Source of the DNA: Bacteroidaceae bacterium
GTDB taxonomy: Bacteria; Bacteroidota; Bacteroidia; Bacteroidales; Bacteroidaceae
Assembly: GCA_017534815.1 (NCBI GenBank)
Contig: JAFXVS010000050.1
Location: 34,244-98,243 of the forward strand
Direction: 5' to 3'
Length of the DNA stretch: 64,000 nucleotides
Both the position numbers and the translations under genes were made by a program. Below are positions 17,305 to 24,908 of this stretch, one piece after another (position 1 is the stretch's first letter; every line of letters begins with the position of its first letter). The notes under the pieces are model-generated. The model was not told the origin of the DNA and searched no databases. It was given only the letters and a program-made list of their open reading frames with translations.

Positions 17305-17868
17305 ATGGTTACAACTTTCATCATCATCGCAGTTGTCGTTGTATTGGTCATTGTCGTCATTGGCATCTACAACAATCTTGTGAAACTTCGCAACAATCGT
17401 GAGAACGCTTTCGCTGACATCGACGTGCAGCTGAAGCAACGTTATGACCTCGTGCCTCAGCTTGTGGCTACCGTGAAGGGGTATGCTTCTCACGAGAAGG
17501 AACTTCTGGAGACGATCACGGCTGCTCGTTCGGCTGCCATGAGCGCCAACAGTATCGATGACAAGATCAAGGCTGACAACATGATGACTTCGGCTTTGGC
17601 TGGTCTGAAGGTGCAAGTAGAGGCTTATCCTGACCTAAAGGCAAACCAGAACTTTATGCAGTTGCAGGGTGAGCTCTCTGACATCGAGAACAAGTTGGCT
17701 GCCGTTCGCCGCTACTTCAACTCTGCCACTCGCGAACTCAACAACGCTGTGCAGACCTTCCCTGCCAACCTCATCGCTGGCATGTTCGGATTCCACAAGG
17801 AGGCCATGTACGAAATCGAGGCATCTCAGCGTGCCGCTGTGGAAAAAGCACCTGAGATTAAGTTCTAA
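17305..17868 (+). CDS. lemA: LemA family membrane protein
   Basis: 187 residues. One N-terminal membrane segment (about 4-22, FIIIAVVVVLVIVVIGIY) is followed by the long antiparallel helical domain typical of LemA, with YNNLVKLRNNRENAFADIDV and the conserved LKQRYDLVPQLVATVKGYAS. The C-terminal AGMFGFHKEAMYE is another family signature. The function is not well defined; the family is an inner-membrane protein, often next to HtpX-type proteases, as here (24 bases upstream). The first gene of what may be a six-gene run. Confidence 0.95.
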   Translation: MVTTFIIIAVVVVLVIVVIGIYNNLVKLRNNRENAFADIDVQLKQRYDLVPQLVATVKGYASHEKELLETITAARSAAMSANSIDDKIKADNMMTSALAGLKVQVEAYPDLKANQNFMQLQGELSDIENKLAAVRRYFNSATRELNNAVQTFPANLIAGMFGFHKEAMYEIEASQRAAVEKAPEIKF

Positions 17869-17892
17869 AGCTCTTTCCATTCTTTTCTCGAT

Positions 17893-18897
17893 ATGCAGTA
17901 CGTCGGCATACAGAGTCAAATTGCACGGAACAACTGGAACAGCATTGTGCTGCTCCTGATGTTCCCGTGCATCATTCTAGGTATGCTGTGGGTGTTCTGC
18001 TGCATCTTTGGTGTGCAGAGCACCTACGACACGTACGGCAATGAGAGTTTTTACCTCGACTACAACATCATCAACGATACGTGGCTCGGCTGGGCTCCTT
18101 GGGCTGTCATCATCGTAGGCATCTGGCTCGCCATCGCTTACACGTTTAATGCCCAGATGATTCAGCACGCGACGGGTGCCAAACCGCTGGAGCGCAAGGA
18201 GAATCCCCGTGTCTATAATCTGGTGGAGAATCTCTGCATGAGTTGTGGTATGCCGATGCCGAAGGTGAATATCATCGAGGATCCCCAATTGAATGCTTTT
18301 GCATCGGGCATCAACAAGAAATCTTATACGGTTACGTTGACTCGTGGCATTATCGACTATCTGGACGATGCGGAACTGGAAGGTGTGATTGCTCATGAAC
18401 TGACCCATATCCGCAATCGTGACACGCGTGTGCTCATCGTCAGCATCGTCTTTGTGGGCATTCTCTCCACAGTCCTCACCGTCCTGACACGTGGTGTGCT
18501 TCGTGCATTCCTGTGGAGTGGGGGAGGGTCGCGCCGTTCGAACGGCAAGAATGGCAATGGAGGTGTGGCTATCATCGTGATTATCGTGGCTGCTATCATC
18601 TGTGCCGCCATCGCTTATTTCCTGACGATGCTCACCCGTTTTGCCATCTCTCGCAAGCGTGAGTTTATGGCTGATGCTGGTGGTGCCGAACTGACACGAA
18701 ATCCGCTGGCTCTCGCTTCTGCCTTGCGCAAGATTTCGAAGGCTCCAGGACTTGGAAAAATCGATCGCGAGGACATCGCACAACTCTACATTATCCATCC
18801 GAAGAAACTGACGCAGGGTTTCTTCGACAAATTGCAATCGCTCTTCAGCACCCATCCGAGCACAGAGGAGCGAATCAGAATCCTTGAACATTTCTAA
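17893..18897 (+). CDS. htpX: M48 zinc metallopeptidase HtpX
   Basis: 334 residues. Two membrane segments at the N-terminus (about 17-40 and 70-85) and one or two near 185-260. The zinc motif HELTH lies at 168-172 (IAHELTHIRNRD), and the third ligand glutamate sits in the later REFMADAGGAEL segment. HtpX-type proteases degrade misfolded inner-membrane proteins with the active site on the cytoplasmic side. A Gly/Ser/Arg-rich loop (SGGGSRRSNGKNGNGG) at about 214-229 is a feature of this HtpX branch. Twenty-four bases after lemA; co-transcription is very likely. The next gene begins 61 bases downstream without an intervening terminator. Confidence 0.95.
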   Translation: MQYVGIQSQIARNNWNSIVLLLMFPCIILGMLWVFCCIFGVQSTYDTYGNESFYLDYNIINDTWLGWAPWAVIIVGIWLAIAYTFNAQMIQHATGAKPLERKENPRVYNLVENLCMSCGMPMPKVNIIEDPQLNAFASGINKKSYTVTLTRGIIDYLDDAELEGVIAHELTHIRNRDTRVLIVSIVFVGILSTVLTVLTRGVLRAFLWSGGGSRRSNGKNGNGGVAIIVIIVAAIICAAIAYFLTMLTRFAISRKREFMADAGGAELTRNPLALASALRKISKAPGLGKIDREDIAQLYIIHPKKLTQGFFDKLQSLFSTHPSTEERIRILEHF

Positions 18898-18958
18898 TTC
18901 TAACTAATAACAAATATATCAAACTAAAGAAATTGTCAAACCCCAAAATCAAAAACAA

Positions 18959-19507
18959 ATGAAAACAAACAAATTCTTTCTTTTAGTGGCAACCGTAATG
19001 GTATGTGTATCAAGTGCGTTCATCTCATGCAACAATGATGACGACAACAAGAACAACAGCAAGGAACTGGGCGACAAGGCTGTGGAGACCTTGCGTACCC
19101 GACTGCTTGACGAAAACGGAAACGTAGTGTTTGGCGAACCCATCAATGGCGTCTATGAAATGGCCCTTGAAAATGAGGCTGATGCCAAAGAGGTTGTTGC
19201 CCAATATGTAAACAACGAGAAGTACAACGGGGAAGCAACCACTTATAACCTGCCTGACGAGCGTGGAAAGGTGCGCGTGGAAAAAGGCGCGGAAGAAGGC
19301 ATCTATTACAGCGTGGAATTCAACGTGAAGGGCATTCCTTCGATGACGTTGCAAGTGGTTGACCTAAACTACATGGAAGGTGAGAACAAATACTACCCAT
19401 TCACCACTTACACTTGCAACAGTTGCACCAAAACCTTCAAGCTGCCTAATATGGCCGTAAAAAAATGTACATTTTGTGGTAGCACTGACGTGAAGAAAGA
19501 AAATTAA
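18959..19507 (+). CDS. Lipoprotein with C-terminal zinc-ribbon motif
   Basis: 182 residues. Signal and lipobox MKTNKFFLLVATVMVCVSSAFISC, cysteine followed by NNDDDNKNN, the acidic tail typical of surface-exposed Bacteroidota lipoproteins. The middle (about 35-140) is predicted alpha/beta with no recognised domain. The last 35 residues hold two CxxC pairs (TCNSC and KCTFC) 17 residues apart, a zinc-ribbon layout ending in GSTDVKKEN. Zinc ribbons are uncommon outside the cytoplasm; here the pairs might bind metal or form disulphides. It lies 61 bases after htpX and 8 bases before the DUF4421 gene. Function unknown; I do not recognise the full-length family. Confidence 0.8.
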   Translation: MKTNKFFLLVATVMVCVSSAFISCNNDDDNKNNSKELGDKAVETLRTRLLDENGNVVFGEPINGVYEMALENEADAKEVVAQYVNNEKYNGEATTYNLPDERGKVRVEKGAEEGIYYSVEFNVKGIPSMTLQVVDLNYMEGENKYYPFTTYTCNSCTKTFKLPNMAVKKCTFCGSTDVKKEN

Positions 19508-19515
19508 AAGAAGCC

Positions 19516-20718
19516 ATGAAAAGATTACTCATTTACAGTTGCCTGACGTTGACGTCCCTGATGGGATATGCTCAGCTGGACGTGGATGTGGATGCAGGCG
19601 GCACCCGTCAGGAGACTCAAGCGCAATCTGCTGAGGGTTCGAAAAAGCACAGGCTCTTCAACAAGGCCAAAGATTTTGTGGATAAAAAATGGGTGAAGAA
19701 TGTGGATACCCTTTACATCCAGAATCCCAAGCAAGTATGGCGCATCAGTATGGACAGTTACCTCAGTCAATCCGACCTGCTGATGAAATCGACCATCGAT
19801 GGCACCAACCTGGGTGCCGAAGGCGATGTGAGGTGCAAACCACGTATCCGCACCGATGTGTCCACCTCCTTAGGTGTGCGTGTGGGATACAAGGGACTTG
19901 CAGCACACTATGCTTTCAACGTTGCAGGTGACAAGGGCAGAGACTTCTCGCTGAGCAGCTCGGGCACGTGGTATTGTGTACACTTCCGCCTGCATGAGTT
20001 CAAGACGAAAGAACCCGAGGTGCATTACGAAGGGAATTTCTATAATTTCAATGAAGAGGGAAGTGACCTCGAAAGGATGAGCTTCACCAACACATGGGCT
20101 CTCACCTCCCCTATCAAGGCAAAGACAATGGTGCTGGACGGTTACTACATCTTTAATAAGCGCCGCTTTTCCTATAAAGCCGCTTACCGCCAGAGTGTCA
20201 TTCAGCGACGTTCGGCTGGTTCCTGGCTGGCTGGCGCGATGTTCTACTATTCAGACTTCCGCTTCGACAACATAGCTAACGCTGAGTTGATCCTGAACAT
20301 GGGTGACGTGGGACGCATCAAGCAATGGGAAGCGAATTTAGGTGCCGGCTACGGCTATAATTTCGTGCCTGCCAAGGGGTGGCTCATCAGTGCGATGGCA
20401 ATGCCTATGGTGACGCTTTACAACCGCGTGAAGACCTACAGCTATGACTCTTACTATCGTGAGTGTGCATTGGCTGAGGAGTTTCTCGATCCTGAAGAAG
20501 TGGCACCAGAAGACCGCTTTTTCAATCAGATGGGCACTGATGCACACAGCAACCGCATCAGGTTGAATTTCAACGCACGCCTCTCACTCACCTACAACTG
20601 GAACCGCTACTTCGTGAACCTGAACGGTCAGTTCTACAACTTCGGCTATCATCACAAGAGCAATAGCGGACGCCTGAATGACTGGTTTGCAAATGCCTCC
20701 ATCGGCGTAAGACTGTAA
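19516..20718 (+). CDS. DUF4421 outer-membrane beta-barrel-like protein
   Basis: 400 residues. Signal peptide MKRLLIYSCLTLTSLMGYAQ, then an acidic low-complexity stretch (DVDVDAGGTRQETQAQSAEG), then alternating aromatic beta-strands through to the end FANASIGVRL. The pattern KWVKNVDTLYIQNPKQVWRI and repeated strand pairs with Tyr/Phe fit DUF4421, a presumed outer-membrane barrel of unknown role. It is sandwiched between lipoproteins, 8 bases after the zinc-ribbon lipoprotein and 3 bases before the BMP-type lipoprotein. In this context it could be the outer-membrane anchor or channel for the binding-protein/peptidase system downstream (inference). Confidence 0.85.
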   Translation: MKRLLIYSCLTLTSLMGYAQLDVDVDAGGTRQETQAQSAEGSKKHRLFNKAKDFVDKKWVKNVDTLYIQNPKQVWRISMDSYLSQSDLLMKSTIDGTNLGAEGDVRCKPRIRTDVSTSLGVRVGYKGLAAHYAFNVAGDKGRDFSLSSSGTWYCVHFRLHEFKTKEPEVHYEGNFYNFNEEGSDLERMSFTNTWALTSPIKAKTMVLDGYYIFNKRRFSYKAAYRQSVIQRRSAGSWLAGAMFYYSDFRFDNIANAELILNMGDVGRIKQWEANLGAGYGYNFVPAKGWLISAMAMPMVTLYNRVKTYSYDSYYRECALAEEFLDPEEVAPEDRFFNQMGTDAHSNRIRLNFNARLSLTYNWNRYFVNLNGQFYNFGYHHKSNSGRLNDWFANASIGVRL

Positions 20719-20721
20719 GAC

Positions 20722-21789
20722 ATGAAGATAAGCAATATTCTCGCCAACCTGTCAGCGGCTGTCATGCTGCTGATGATGGGTTACTGCCTGACTGCCTGCA
20801 ATGATGATGACACGTCTTCATCGCAGGCGTCAGAAGTGAAACCTGAAGTGATGGTGTTGTTTTCATTCGACGGATTGGGTGACGGCAGTTACAATGACCA
20901 GATCCTGCGAGGCATCAAACTGATGGAGAATGACCACAACCAAGACATGACAATCAGATTCGTCAATCCCTCTTCTATGGAGGAGGCTGAGGCATACTGC
21001 AACTCGTGGTGGGAGAATATTGACACACCTGTTGATGAGAAAGGCCATATCCCCCGCCGGCTATTGGTGCTGGCTTCTTCTGACTATGTTGATATGGCTC
21101 GACGGGTGTTTGCGCACGCCGAGATGAACATCAATCGCTGTGTGCTGGCATTCGAAGCAGAAGACAGCGGAGACGAGACGGAACAGATCCGCACATTTGG
21201 CATCAGCATGTATGGTGCTTCATGGCTGGCTGGCCGGACTGCCCGTGAATTGGGTTGTAAACATCCACTTGTCTTGCTTGGCAACAGTCAGAACACGACC
21301 ACCTACGATGCACGAGACGGCTTTGTAGAGGGCTTTGGCAAGGCAGAAGACGGTTCAGAGGCTGTAGTCGATGCAATTGCCGACGATTGGACAGGATATG
21401 GCATGCCGACAGAACTGTATCAGAAGATGTACGAATATGACGGCAAGTATGACTTCATCTATGCAGTGGCAGGAGGGTCGAACATGGGAGCCTACCGCTA
21501 CCTGCGCGAGAACCCTGAATGCGGCATCTACACGGCTGGAATGGACATGGACCAGAGCCCCTATTCAACACTGATAGTCGGTTCTATGGTGAAACGCATC
21601 GACCTCGTGCTCTATGACCACCTCAACAACTGGTATAACAAAAAAGATTTGCTCCGCTATCAGCACTATGGCTTGGAGAGCGGCTACATCAACTGGCAGA
21701 TTGCTGACCGCTACCCACAACTGAAACCTGGCGTGGAATCCAATTGGCAGACTGCCATCAAGAAGGAGAAAGAATATGGCGAGAAATAA
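20722..21789 (+). CDS. BMP-family (basic membrane protein/Med type) substrate-binding lipoprotein
   Basis: 355 residues. The lipobox ends at C26 (GYCLTAC) and is followed by NDDDTSSSQ. The type-1 periplasmic binding fold starts at VMVLFSFDGLGDGSYNDQIL, the G-D-x-S-x-N pattern of the BMP family, and continues through GISMYGASWLAGRTARELG and YDFIYAVAGGSNMGAYRYL to the C-terminal GLESGYINWQIADRYP. BMP relatives bind nucleosides or other small ligands for ABC importers, but no ABC permease or ATPase is nearby. Its 3' end overlaps the next gene by 14 bases, implying coupled translation with the legumain-like fusion protein. Confidence 0.85.
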   Translation: MKISNILANLSAAVMLLMMGYCLTACNDDDTSSSQASEVKPEVMVLFSFDGLGDGSYNDQILRGIKLMENDHNQDMTIRFVNPSSMEEAEAYCNSWWENIDTPVDEKGHIPRRLLVLASSDYVDMARRVFAHAEMNINRCVLAFEAEDSGDETEQIRTFGISMYGASWLAGRTARELGCKHPLVLLGNSQNTTTYDARDGFVEGFGKAEDGSEAVVDAIADDWTGYGMPTELYQKMYEYDGKYDFIYAVAGGSNMGAYRYLRENPECGIYTAGMDMDQSPYSTLIVGSMVKRIDLVLYDHLNNWYNKKDLLRYQHYGLESGYINWQIADRYPQLKPGVESNWQTAIKKEKEYGEK

Positions 21790-23821
21790 ATGGCTGATAG
21801 GATTGGTGGCGTTGCTCCTGATGGCTTGCAACGACCATAACGACGTTGCATCTGACGAGCATCTCAATTGGCAGGTACGGAAAGTGGCTGTCGTGCTTCC
21901 GATGCAACATGAGCAGAAGCAGCAATGGGAACAAACCATCGAAATGGCAGTCAACGGTGTGAATGAAATCCAGAAGCAGAACATTCTCAACACACCCAAC
22001 GAAAAAGACAGACAGATGGTGAAGATGGAATTTGAGTGGTATGACGAAGAAGGGGTAAATATGGAAAATCTGGCCAAGGAACTGGCTGAGCGTGATGACA
22101 TTGTGGCTGTGATTGGAGGCAAGTTCAGTGCTGACGCCGCCACACTCGCCGCCTCACTCTGCAAAGCCCGCAAACCCTTCCTCACCATTGCCACCTCCGA
22201 TGAACTGGTACGTGCTTACGCCTCCACTGGCTCTCTCTGGGCGATGGCGGAGAGTGATATCACGCAATGTGAAATCCTGCTCAGTCGAGCCCTCTATTAT
22301 GGTGCCAAGACGGTGTCACTGCTTGCCAATCGTGAAACCCTCTACGGCAAGACATTCGTGGAGTGGTTCGGCTTTCAGGCAGAAGAATTGGGGCTGGAGG
22401 TGAAAGGCATCCACGACTTCCGTCCAGAGACACTTGCGGAAGAAAGCAGGAAGGCTGCGGAAGAGAATGCCGATGTTGTGATATGCGTCTCGAAGGAAAT
22501 TGAAACCATCGAAGAAGCCTTCAAGCAGACTAACAGCCATTCACGCCGACTATACAGCGATACGGCCTATGGGGTTGACGTGCTTGACCGTTTCGGCACC
22601 AAGGCGGAAGGCATTGAGGGAATCACCTTCGGAGCCTCGCCAGAGTCAGGATTCGACATTCTCTACGAAATCAAATTCGGACAACAGCCAACATTGGGCG
22701 CAGCACAAATCTATGATGCCGTAATCATGCTCAACTGGGCACTCATCCAACAACTCTCCACATCGAGTCAGGAGTCTCTGAACAGCTGCATGAGGAAAGT
22801 GGCTGATGCACACATTGCGGGCGCCTGCGGACCGATTGCATTTGACCACAATGTTTATACTTCCGTGCTTTCCACCACCTATTATCACTATCTGATTTAT
22901 CAAGGACGCTACATCATTCTTGACTACATTTCCTCAACAGGTTCTCACCGCACAGATGCGACCTTAGGTGCCTGGAACTGGAAGACGCAACTCATGCAGG
23001 AATTCCAAAATGAAGATGATTCAGGTGTGACATATCCCGACCTCGACAAAAAATGGGCGTTGCTGGTTGCTGGCAGCAATGACTGGGTCAACTACCGCCA
23101 TCAGGCAGATGTGCTGCAGATGTATCAAATCCTGCGCAAACAGGGCTATGACGATGACCACATTGTACTCATTATGGAAGATGACATCGCCAGCAATGCA
23201 CAAAATCCTCAACCAGGAACCGTGCAAGTGCGCCCTAACGGTGACAACCTCTACAAGAACATCGTCATCGACTACCACACAAGCCAGTTGGAGCCTTCCG
23301 ACATCAAGCACATCCTCTGTGGAGAACAAAGCGAGGAACTGCCTGCTGTCCTTCATGCCGACGAAGATGACAATGTGCTCATCTTCTGGAGCGGTCATGG
23401 GACACCAGGGCAGATGGTTTGGCTCGACCGTGAAGATGGTTTCACCACCCAACTCGCCAAAGAAACATTCGAGGCAATGCATCAAGGAAAGAAATACCGC
23501 AAACTTCTCTGTTTCACTGAGGCTTGCTACTCAGGTAGTGTGATGAGCGCTGCAGAAGGAATTCCTGGCATCCTCGCCATCACTGCAGCCAATCCTTACG
23601 AGACATCAAAGGCGGACATCTACAACACTGACCTCCACGTATGGATGTCAAACCGCTTCACAGCCACCTTGCATGACTGCATCATCCAATCGCCTGAAAT
23701 TCCTTTGCGTGACCTCTACTACCGCCTCTTCATCAATACGGTAGGTAGCCACGTAACCCTCTACAACGTAGATGGCTACGGCAACATCTATCAGGAATCC
23801 ATGAAAGAATTCCTGAAGTAA
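21776..23821 (+). CDS. Lipoprotein fusing a type-1 periplasmic binding domain to a C13 legumain-like cysteine peptidase
   Basis: 681 residues. Lipobox LLLMAC (C18) followed by NDHND. Residues about 35-405 form a LivJ/leucine-binding-like type-1 binding fold (KVAVVLPMQHEQKQQWEQTI, AVIGGKFSADAATLAASLCK). Residues 427-680 match the C13 family: WALLVAGSNDWVNYRHQADV, then DDDHIVLIMEDDIA, then the catalytic His H541 in WSGHGTP and the catalytic Cys C584 in TEACYSGSVM. Both catalytic residues are present, so an active Asx- or related-specific peptidase anchored outside the inner membrane is expected. The gene overlaps the BMP lipoprotein gene by 14 bases. The fusion suggests ligand-controlled proteolysis (inference). 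It could also be a degenerate surface sensor. Confidence 0.9.
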   Translation: MARNKWLIGLVALLLMACNDHNDVASDEHLNWQVRKVAVVLPMQHEQKQQWEQTIEMAVNGVNEIQKQNILNTPNEKDRQMVKMEFEWYDEEGVNMENLAKELAERDDIVAVIGGKFSADAATLAASLCKARKPFLTIATSDELVRAYASTGSLWAMAESDITQCEILLSRALYYGAKTVSLLANRETLYGKTFVEWFGFQAEELGLEVKGIHDFRPETLAEESRKAAEENADVVICVSKEIETIEEAFKQTNSHSRRLYSDTAYGVDVLDRFGTKAEGIEGITFGASPESGFDILYEIKFGQQPTLGAAQIYDAVIMLNWALIQQLSTSSQESLNSCMRKVADAHIAGACGPIAFDHNVYTSVLSTTYYHYLIYQGRYIILDYISSTGSHRTDATLGAWNWKTQLMQEFQNEDDSGVTYPDLDKKWALLVAGSNDWVNYRHQADVLQMYQILRKQGYDDDHIVLIMEDDIASNAQNPQPGTVQVRPNGDNLYKNIVIDYHTSQLEPSDIKHILCGEQSEELPAVLHADEDDNVLIFWSGHGTPGQMVWLDREDGFTTQLAKETFEAMHQGKKYRKLLCFTEACYSGSVMSAAEGIPGILAITAANPYETSKADIYNTDLHVWMSNRFTATLHDCIIQSPEIPLRDLYYRLFINTVGSHVTLYNVDGYGNIYQESMKEFLK

Positions 23822-24256
23822 AGGGGGTGGAGCAGCGAGAGCTGCAGCCGATATCGAGAACGAGTTGTATGGGTCATTCTTCAACTTGCCATAACGGGTG
23901 ATTTCATCCGCATAGAACAGAGCCTTCTGAATGTTTTTCTGATTGATGGCATTCAGCATCAAGATGTAAGTGCTCTCATAGAACGCAGAATCAGGCACAG
24001 CGGCATTGACATCACTCGCCACATGATAGATACGTTCATAGAACTTTCCAGCTTTCTCCTGATCAAAGAGTTCGCTACCCTCCTTTATCAGCATTTGGGC
24101 AACATCATACTGCTTCTTCCAGTCAGCAGGGTGTGCATCTGCATCTGTTGCCAGCCGATTGTACTTCTGACGTAAGTCCTCATTCTGTCCATACATATTG
24201 AGGGTGATGGCACACATCACCATCAGTGCCACCCAAAAATAATTCTTTATCATCAT
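23822..24256 (-). pseudogene. Truncated 5' remnant of a secreted TPR-like protein gene
   Basis: Reading leftward from the ATG at 24254-24256, the first 139 codons or so look genuine: signal peptide MMIKNYFWVALMVMCAITLNMYG, then helical repeats (DWKKQYDVAQMLIKEGSELF, YILMLNAINQKNIQKALFYA, ITRYGKLKNDPYNSFSI). Just before the 3' end of the convergent peptidase gene the sequence turns into a short Ala/Pro stretch, and further reading is only the reverse complement of that gene (formally open to 23648). Relatives in Prevotella continue well past this point, often into further repeats or a thioredoxin domain, so the 3' part appears deleted. Possible functional product of 202 residues cannot be excluded. 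Confidence 0.6.
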
Positions 24257-24395
24257 AACTTCAATATGGTTTTAAGTTTCTGAGGCTAAGATACACAAAA
24301 TTCGCCTAACATCTCTTAATATCTAATAAAATTCATAGAAAATCTAACAAAATTAGTTAAAGTTGAGGGTCAACATGCATTTTTCTTCTTTTTTA

Positions 24396-24428
24396 TTTGG
24401 TATTATCTAAAAGTTTAGATTACCTTTG
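24396..24428 (+). promoter_or_regulatory. Promoter and palindromic operator of the blaI-like gene
   Basis: TTTG 24396-24399 and TACCTTTG 24421-24428 with a 21-base spacer. The whole spacer is nearly filled by the inverted repeat ATCTAAA (24405-24411) AG TTTAGAT (24414-24420), so a bound dimer would block the promoter. A further half-like ATTAGAT lies in the leader. The natural candidate to bind is the BlaI-like repressor encoded next (inference). Confidence 0.75.
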
Positions 24429-24456
24429 CGGCAGAAAATCGAAAACATTAGATAAG

Positions 24457-24843
24457 ATGAAACAGAACAATGAAGAAAGACAACTGACCAAAGCCGAGAT
24501 GGACATCATGAATGTGCTTTGGGACAAGTCGGGGGGCATGACCACCCACGAGATCATTGAGCAGTATCCGGAACCCAAGCCTGCTTACTCCACCATCGCC
24601 ACCTTCCTGAAGATTCTGACCAACAAGGGATTCATCTCCTCACGCAAAGTGGAGGGTGGTGGCAAGACCTTCGTGTTCACCCCGCTCATCAGCAGAGAGT
24701 CTTATACCAATCGTGTGATGAAAGAAGTGAAGTCCACCTTCTTTGCAGGTTCGTTCAAGTCCATGTTGTCCTTCTTTGCCAAGCAAGAGGAGGTGTCGGA
24801 CGAAGACTTGCAAGAAATCGTGGAGATGATCAAGAGCAAATAA
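24457..24843 (+). CDS. BlaI/MecI/CopY-family repressor
   Basis: 128 residues from the ATG at 24457. A winged-helix domain occupies about 8-80 (LTKAEMDIMNVLWDKSGGMT, THEIIEQYPEPKPAYSTIAT FLKILTNKGF in sequence), followed by a C-terminal dimerisation helix region (SMLSFFAKQEEVSDEDLQEI). BlaI-type repressors dimerise on palindromes and are inactivated by cleavage by a membrane BlaR1-type protease, which is encoded 65 bases downstream. In Bacteroidota these pairs are widespread and often not linked to beta-lactamases; none is present here. An earlier in-frame ATG would begin before the promoter and is rejected. Confidence 0.94.
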   Translation: MKQNNEERQLTKAEMDIMNVLWDKSGGMTTHEIIEQYPEPKPAYSTIATFLKILTNKGFISSRKVEGGGKTFVFTPLISRESYTNRVMKEVKSTFFAGSFKSMLSFFAKQEEVSDEDLQEIVEMIKSK

Positions 24844-24908
24844 CCCAACTATCGTCTATAACTTCGAGCGAAGCGTTAACTTCATTAACTTCAATAACTT
24901 CAAATAAC

